Shown here: positions 5,962 through 9,869 of the stretch, piece by piece
Position numbering within the stretch: position 1 is the first letter of the stretch
Layout: every line of letters begins with the position of its first letter
Source of the DNA: Citricoccus sp. WCRC_4
Lineage (GTDB): Bacteria > Actinomycetota > Actinomycetes > Actinomycetales > Micrococcaceae
Reading direction: 5' to 3'
Length of the DNA stretch: 9,869 nucleotides
Assembly (NCBI GenBank): GCA_026645375.1
Contig: JAPFFX010000161.1
Location: 1-9,869 of the forward strand
Notes under the pieces: generated by a model
Seen by the model: the letters and a program-made list of their open reading frames with translations, nothing else
The model's database searches: none
What the model was told of the DNA's origin: nothing
Made by a program: the position numbers and the translations under genes

Positions 5962-7374
5962 ATGACATACCTCGACCAGACACAGCACACCACCGGCCGC
6001 CCGGATGGCGGCGTGGACCCGTCACCGGCCGCGTCCGGGCCCGAGGCCCCGGACGCCAGGACGGTCCACCGCGCCGTCGCGGCCTCGGCACTCGGCAACG
6101 CCACCGAATGGTTCGACTACGGCGTGTATGCCGTCTCGGTCGTCTACCTCACCCAGAACTTCTTCCCCGGGGAGGCCGGCACGCTGCTCGCGCTGAGCAC
6201 CTTCGCCCTGTCCTTCCTCGTCCGGCCGCTGGGCGGGCTGTTCTGGGGGCCGCTCGGTGACCGGCTCGGCCGGAAGCGCATCCTGGCGCTGACGATCATC
6301 CTGATGGCCGGGGCGACCTTCTGCATCGGCCTGCTGCCCACCTACGCGACCATCGGCCTGGCGGCACCGGTCCTGCTGGTCGTGCTGCGCATGGTCCAGG
6401 GCTTCTCCACCGGCGGCGAGTACGGCGGTGCGGCGACGTTCATGGCCGAGTACTCCCCGGACAAGAGGCGGGGCTTCTTCGGCAGCTTCCTGGAAGTCGG
6501 CACCCTCGGTGGCTTCGCGCTCGGCTCGCTGGTCGTCCTGCTGTCCGGCATGGCCATCGGCGAGGAGGCCATGGCGGACTGGGGTTGGCGGATCCCGTTC
6601 CTGCTCGCCGGACCGATGGGCCTGATCGGCCTGTACCTGCGCTCCAGGCTGGCGGACTCTCCCGTCTTCCTGGAGCTCGAGGAGGCCGGGCAGGCCGAGT
6701 CCTCCACCGGGACGGCGCTCAACGACCTGGTCAGCCGGTACTGGCGTCCCATGCTCACGATGGCCGGGCTGGTCGTGGCCCTCAACGTGGTGCACTACAC
6801 CCTGCTGAGCTACATGCCGACCTATCTGGAGGGGCAGACCGGGATGGACGCCCGGACGGTGCTGACGATCATGTTCGTGGCCCAGTTCGCGATGATGCTG
6901 GTCGTCCCCTTCGCCGGCGCGCTCTCGGACCGCGTCGGGCGGAAGCCGATGTGGTACGGCTCGCTGGTCGGCCTGTTCGTCCTGGCCATTCCGATGTACA
7001 CGCTCATGGCCAACGGCTTCTGGTGGGCGCTGCTGGGCTTCGCCGTGCTCGGCCTGCTCTTCATCCCCCAGCTGGCCACCATCTCGGCCACGTTCCCGGC
7101 CATGTTCCCCACCCAGGTGCGCTTCGCCGGATTCGCCATCACGTACAACGTCGCCACCGCCGTCTTCGGCGGCACCGCCCCCATCGCCAATGAGGCCCTC
7201 ATCGCGACCACCGGCAACCCGCTGGTCCCGGCGTACTACATGATGGGCGCCTGCGTCATCGGGCTCATCGCCGTGCGGTTCATGCGGGAGACGGCCGGGG
7301 CGTCCCTGCGCGGCACGGAGATCCCCGGGACCGGCAGGGCTGCCGTCGGCGTCCCCGCGAGGACTCTCGGCTAG
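5962..7374 (+). CDS. proP: ProP-like osmolyte/metabolite:H+ symporter
   Basis: A 470-residue inner-membrane transporter of the metabolite:H+ symporter branch of the MFS. It resembles E. coli ProP (proline, glycine betaine, ectoine) over its whole membrane part: ALGNATEWFDYGVYA (43-57), RPLGGLFWGPLGDRLGRK (88-105, motif A), MVQGFSTGGEYGG (144-156), MAEYSPDKRRGFFGS (161-175), DWGWRIPF (206-213), SDRVGRKP (322-329) and FPAMFPTQVRFAGFAITYN (378-396). The N-terminal 33 residues are hydrophilic and poorly conserved. The tail after about residue 445 is short and lacks the long heptad coiled coil that ends E. coli ProP, so osmosensing through that element is unlikely. It follows the M20 gene by 97 bp in the same direction and probably supplies the substrate of the two enzymes. 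Closely related symporters carry alpha-ketoglutarate, citrate or shikimate, so the solute is inferred. Confidence 0.88.
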   Translation: MTYLDQTQHTTGRPDGGVDPSPAASGPEAPDARTVHRAVAASALGNATEWFDYGVYAVSVVYLTQNFFPGEAGTLLALSTFALSFLVRPLGGLFWGPLGDRLGRKRILALTIILMAGATFCIGLLPTYATIGLAAPVLLVVLRMVQGFSTGGEYGGAATFMAEYSPDKRRGFFGSFLEVGTLGGFALGSLVVLLSGMAIGEEAMADWGWRIPFLLAGPMGLIGLYLRSRLADSPVFLELEEAGQAESSTGTALNDLVSRYWRPMLTMAGLVVALNVVHYTLLSYMPTYLEGQTGMDARTVLTIMFVAQFAMMLVVPFAGALSDRVGRKPMWYGSLVGLFVLAIPMYTLMANGFWWALLGFAVLGLLFIPQLATISATFPAMFPTQVRFAGFAITYNVATAVFGGTAPIANEALIATTGNPLVPAYYMMGACVIGLIAVRFMRETAGASLRGTEIPGTGRAAVGVPARTLG

Positions 7375-7419
7375 TCACATCCGAGCGTCCTGGTTCCGCA
7401 GGATCGGCGCCCTTCATGC

Positions 7420-7455
7420 ACGACGCCCGGCGGGGAGATCCCCGCCGGGCGTCGT
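7420..7455. terminator. Perfect 16-bp hairpin between converging genes
   Basis: Arms 7420-7435 (begins ACGACGCCC) and 7440-7455 (ends GGGCGTCGT) are perfectly complementary with the loop AGAT. It lies 45 bp after the ProP-like stop and 58 bp after the DUF3817 stop on the other strand, so it can serve both. There is no T-run on either side, as is common for terminators in high-GC actinobacteria. Confidence 0.75.
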
Positions 7456-7470
7456 CACACGTCCCCCTCG

Positions 7471-7493
7471 CGCGGGCCCGGTGGTGGCCCGTG
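7471..7493 (-). terminator. Second hairpin after the DUF3817 gene
   Basis: Arms 7471-7478 (CGCGGGCC) and 7486-7493 (GGCCCGTG) pair at seven of eight positions around a seven-base loop, 20 bp beyond the DUF3817 stop. It may help end the minus-strand operon ahead of the stronger hairpin. No T-run. Confidence 0.35.
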
Positions 7494-7513
7494 ACCGCAG
7501 CGGTGGGCCCGGG

Positions 7514-8062
7514 TCAGTACCGTCGGGCGGCCTCGGGGTGGGCGGCGAGCTCCTCGAGGGTCTCCTGGTGCACGCGCCGCTCCACGATGAAGGACAGGAA
7601 CGGCACCACGCCGCCACCGGCGATCAGCAGCAGCCGCATCCCGTGCCAGCGCATGAGCGACCACAGGCGGAAGGCGGCCACGAGGTAGACCACGTACAGC
7701 CAGCCGTGGGCGATCAGCACGGCGATCGAGATGTTGAACCCGCCGGTGACGGAGTCCTCGGGCTGGAACGAGAGGGAGTTGGGGCTGCCGTCGATCGTGG
7801 TGCCGCCGGCGTAGAGCTCCGTGCCGAAGCCGTACTTGAAGATCATCTCGACCACGAGCAGCAGCAGCATGATGCCCGTGATCCACGCGCAGACCTTGTA
7901 CATGGTCAGCGCGGAGCGGATCTGCTGGTGCGTGCCGGCGAAGCGGCGGGGGGCCTCCCGGCCCGGGCGCGGCGGCGGTGCCGGCAGGTCCGCCTCGGTG
8001 ATGTCCTCGGGGTCGGGCAGGGTGTTCGGGTCCACCGGGGGCTTCTGGTCCGGTCTGGTCAC
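7514..8062 (-). CDS. DUF3817 family membrane protein
   Basis: A 182-residue predicted membrane protein. The first 45 residues are hydrophilic and rich in Pro and acidic residues. Three hydrophobic segments follow at about 54-77, 110-133 and 141-160. The features typical of DUF3817 are AHGWLYVVYL (118-127) in the second segment and VPFLSFIVERR (153-163) at the end of the third. No biochemical function is known to me for this family. The open frame extends upstream to 8524, but that part overlaps SURF1; GTG 8062 is chosen because AGGAG (8068-8072) lies 5 nt before it and it overlaps the SURF1 stop by four bases (GTGA), a translational-coupling layout. The coupling suggests a shared role or at least shared dosage with SURF1. 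Confidence 0.88.
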   Translation of the reverse strand: MTRPDQKPPVDPNTLPDPEDITEADLPAPPPRPGREAPRRFAGTHQQIRSALTMYKVCAWITGIMLLLLVVEMIFKYGFGTELYAGGTTIDGSPNSLSFQPEDSVTGGFNISIAVLIAHGWLYVVYLVAAFRLWSLMRWHGMRLLLIAGGGVVPFLSFIVERRVHQETLEELAAHPEAARRY

Positions 8063-9033
8063 GGCTTCTCCTGGGATTGCGGGGATGGCGGGGATGGCAT
8101 CGGGGCGGCTGAGACCCCGTGGAAACGCTCGTACTCCTCGGTGGCCCGGCGCTTGGCCTCCCGGGCCTCGGCACGGCGGCGCTCGAGCTCGCGGGCACGC
8201 CATTCCTCGGCCCACCGGCGGTCGAGGGCCTCCTCCTCGCGTTCGCGGTTCACGTCGTCGCGGAGGAAGCGCCACCACAGGTACAGCGCGAAACCGGCGA
8301 ACACCACCCACTCGATGGCGTAGAAGATGTTCATCCAGTTGTAGGTGGTCTCCTGCGGCTGCGGCCCCACGGTCACGGGCTCCAGCTCGCCGCCGGCCGC
8401 CTTCGCGCCGACCTCCCGGCCGTCGGCATCCGCGCCGGCAGCAGGGTCGGCAGGACCGCCGCCCGCACCGCCGGCGAGCACGTCGGAGACCACCACGAAC
8501 CCGGCGTAGGAGGGCAGGTCCCACAGGTTGATCAGCTCGGCCGAGGACAGGTTGGCCAGCACGTAGCCGTGCTCGGTCCGTTCCATCCCCCGCGGCTGCG
8601 GTCCCTCGGCGGGCAGCAGGCGTCCCTTGACGGACAGCTGCCCCTCCGGCGCGGGATCCGTCCGTGCGGGATCCTCGGTCCAGCCGCGCACCACGGGGAT
8701 GACCTCGCCGGCGGGGGCGCCGTCCACGGCAAAGGCGGTGACGGCCCAGTAGCCCTCACGCTCGCCGAGCAGCCGCGGGTGCACGAACACGTCCGTGCCG
8801 GAAACGAACCGGCCGGTCATGGTCACCACCTGGTCGGCCTGCGTGCCGAACATGGCGGCACCGGGCTGGAAGTGTCCGGTCAGGGGCACGGGCGTCTCGG
8901 TCTGCGTCAGCGGCGGCGGCGCGGAGGCGGCGTTGTCCATCTGCCACTTGCCGAGGAGCACGAAGACTCCGGACACCACGAGCGCCAGGATCAGTCCGGC
9001 GATCCAGATGGGTCTCAGGGCGGTCTTCAGCAC
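8059..9033 (-). CDS. SURF1 family cytochrome oxidase assembly protein
   Basis: SURF1/Shy1 proteins assist haem a insertion and assembly of aa3-type cytochrome c oxidase in the cytoplasmic membrane. The 324-residue product has the family layout: an N-terminal membrane helix (about 10-30), an extracytoplasmic domain with FVHPRLLGEREGYW (83-96) and VIPVVRGW (111-118), and a second helix (about 235-256) in a segment reading YNWMNIFYAIEW and FAGFALYLWWRF. Residues 187-215 are an Ala/Gly/Asp-rich insertion of low complexity, and the cytoplasmic tail (about 258-306) is highly charged and probably helical. The start is GTG 9033, with no Shine-Dalgarno. It follows glpD by 9 bp and overlaps DUF3817 by 4 bp, so glpD-SURF1-DUF3817 may form one transcript, perhaps with an internal promoter at 9040-9045. 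Confidence 0.9.
   Translation of the reverse strand: MLKTALRPIWIAGLILALVVSGVFVLLGKWQMDNAASAPPPLTQTETPVPLTGHFQPGAAMFGTQADQVVTMTGRFVSGTDVFVHPRLLGEREGYWAVTAFAVDGAPAGEVIPVVRGWTEDPARTDPAPEGQLSVKGRLLPAEGPQPRGMERTEHGYVLANLSSAELINLWDLPSYAGFVVVSDVLAGGAGGGPADPAAGADADGREVGAKAAGGELEPVTVGPQPQETTYNWMNIFYAIEWVVFAGFALYLWWRFLRDDVNREREEEALDRRWAEEWRARELERRRAEAREAKRRATEEYERFHGVSAAPMPSPPSPQSQEKP
8081..8098. repeat. Two 9-bp direct repeats in the SURF1 3' end
   Basis: GGGGATGGC occurs twice in tandem, with a degenerate copy just before (8073-8080). On the coding strand this gives the Pro/Ser run near the end of SURF1 (PMPSPPSP). Probably slippage in an unconstrained tail. Confidence 0.6.
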
Positions 9034-9039
9034 CCGTCA

Positions 9040-9045
9040 AGACTA
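9040..9045 (-). promoter_or_regulatory. Candidate -10 box of SURF1, overlapping glpD stop
   Basis: On the minus strand TAGTCT fits TANNNT and ends 6 nt before GTG 9033, with the same spacer TGACGG as at guaA. Its first three bases are the TAG stop of glpD. A leaderless internal promoter is possible; the composition could instead reflect the stop codon alone. Confidence 0.35.
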
Positions 9046-9869
9046 CGCGGTTTCTCTACCCGGCGTAGAACTCGAGGTGCTCGGCAACCCTCCCCTACCC
9101 GGATCGCGCACCGAGCCGCGGGCGGCCTCGACGAGCAGCGCGTGGGCCGCCTCGTCCGTGGCCGCGTCCTGCGTGGCCAGCTGGGCCCGGACCCAGTGCC
9201 GGTAGCGTTCGGCCTCCGCGGAGGCCCGTTCGGCGTCCCAGCCGAGCAGCGGGGCCGCCAGCGTGGCGACCGGGCCGGCGGCGGCAGCACCGCCGTCGTC
9301 CACCTCGAACACCGCCCGGATCCTCCGGGCCAGCACGTCCTGGACCGAGCGCGCGCCCTCGTGCGTGACGGCATGCACCACCTCGGCGACGACGTGGCCG
9401 GGCAGCCCCGGCAGCTCGACGGCCAGCTCCGGGTCCGCCACCGCGAGCGCGATCACCTCCGGCGCCCCCGAACCGTACCGGTGCAGCAGCGACTCCACCA
9501 CGGCGGGCTGCAGCCCGGAATCCGTGGCCAGCAACGTCCGCCGGTTCCACGTGGGCACCCAGCCCCGGGCCCCCAGCAGCGGCAGGTCGGCGGTGCAGGA
9601 CTCGGGGACGTCCTGGCCCGAGCCGGTCACCTCCTGTCCGGTCAGCGGCCCTGTACCCGGTGCCCCGGAGGTGGCGACGGCGGTGTCCACGGCGTCGGCG
9701 GCCATGGTCCGGTACGTGGTGAGCTTGCCGCCGGCCACCACGGTCAGTCCGGGCAGCGGGGTGGCCACCACGTGCTCGCGGGAGATCTTCGTGGTCGCCT
9801 TCCCGGACGCCTCGGCCGGGGGCTCCCCGATCGGTTCGGCCTCCCCGGCCGGCGTCACCAGGGGCCGCA
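9043..9869 (-). CDS. glpD: Glycerol-3-phosphate dehydrogenase, C-terminal part
   Basis: This is the last 275 or so codons of a gene whose 5' end lies beyond the window. GlpD is the FAD-dependent, membrane-associated enzyme that oxidises glycerol 3-phosphate to dihydroxyacetone phosphate and passes electrons to quinone. The visible part starts near RPLV, just ahead of the end of the FAD domain, and contains SREHVV and PLPGLTVVAGGKLTTYR followed by MAADAVD, the signature that closes the FAD domain in this family. The remainder is the helical C-terminal domain (DAO_C type) with VVAEVVHAVTHEGARSVQDV and LARRIRAVFEVDDGG. The last 20 residues are Ser/Pro/Gly-rich and unconserved. The frame is open to the window edge; GTG 9858 is an internal Val codon, not a start. 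SURF1 begins 9 bp downstream. Confidence 0.9.
   Translation of the reverse strand, partial: RPLVTPAGEAEPIGEPPAEASGKATTKISREHVVATPLPGLTVVAGGKLTTYRTMAADAVDTAVATSGAPGTGPLTGQEVTGSGQDVPESCTADLPLLGARGWVPTWNRRTLLATDSGLQPAVVESLLHRYGSGAPEVIALAVADPELAVELPGLPGHVVAEVVHAVTHEGARSVQDVLARRIRAVFEVDDGGAAAAGPVATLAAPLLGWDAERASAEAERYRHWVRAQLATQDAATDEAAHALLVEAARGSVRDPGRGGLPSTSSSTPGRETA

Noticed and set aside
7514..8524. Long N-terminal form of the DUF3817 protein starting at 8524
   Set aside because: The extra part is Arg/Gly-rich and runs through SURF1 in another frame; GTG 8062 has a good Shine-Dalgarno and a four-base overlap with the SURF1 stop.

Overview
The window is very GC-rich, with strong G/C bias at third codon positions, frequent GTG starts and several start codons that have a TANNNT box 6-7 nt upstream instead of a Shine-Dalgarno sequence. 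Together with guaA, glpD, SURF1 and DUF3817-type genes this points to a high-GC actinobacterium, most likely of the Micrococcaceae type (Kocuria, Micrococcus, Citricoccus or Arthrobacter relatives). The genus is inferred from content only.

Layout. Minus strand, left: guaA (17-1627), GMP synthase, complete. Plus strand, middle: an uncharacterised MFS transporter (1676-3088) divergent from guaA across a 48-bp promoter region; then, after a 255-bp gap, a three-gene set: an M24/creatinase-fold hydrolase that resembles ectoine hydrolase DoeA/EutD (3344-4645), an M20 ArgE/DapE-type deacylase 4 bp downstream (4650-5864), and a ProP-like symporter (5962-7374). Minus strand, right: DUF3817 membrane protein (7514-8062), SURF1 cytochrome oxidase assembly factor (8059-9033, 4-nt overlap with the former), and the C-terminal part of glpD (9043-9869, running off the window). 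The two strands converge between 7375 and 7513 on a perfect 16-bp hairpin.

How the genes may work together. The plus-strand trio looks like a compatible-solute utilisation cassette: a ProP-like permease that lacks the C-terminal coiled coil imports a solute, the DoeA-like enzyme opens the ectoine ring to N-acetyl-2,4-diaminobutyrate, and the M20 enzyme removes the acetyl group, a job done in the described proteobacterial pathway by the unrelated DoeB/EutE family. N-alpha-acetyl-diaminobutyrate is one methylene shorter than N-acetylornithine, the substrate of the M20 enzyme ArgE, so the replacement is chemically reasonable. It remains a hypothesis. The later enzymes (diaminobutyrate transaminase, aspartate-semialdehyde dehydrogenase) and a dedicated regulator are not in the window. 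The minus-strand genes are housekeeping: purine synthesis, respiratory oxidase assembly and glycerol-3-phosphate oxidation.

No rRNA, tRNA, CRISPR array, transposase or integrase was recognised. The longest stretch without a gene is 255 bp (3089-3343); it holds a 16-bp tandem repeat, a terminator-like hairpin, an inverted repeat and a candidate promoter.
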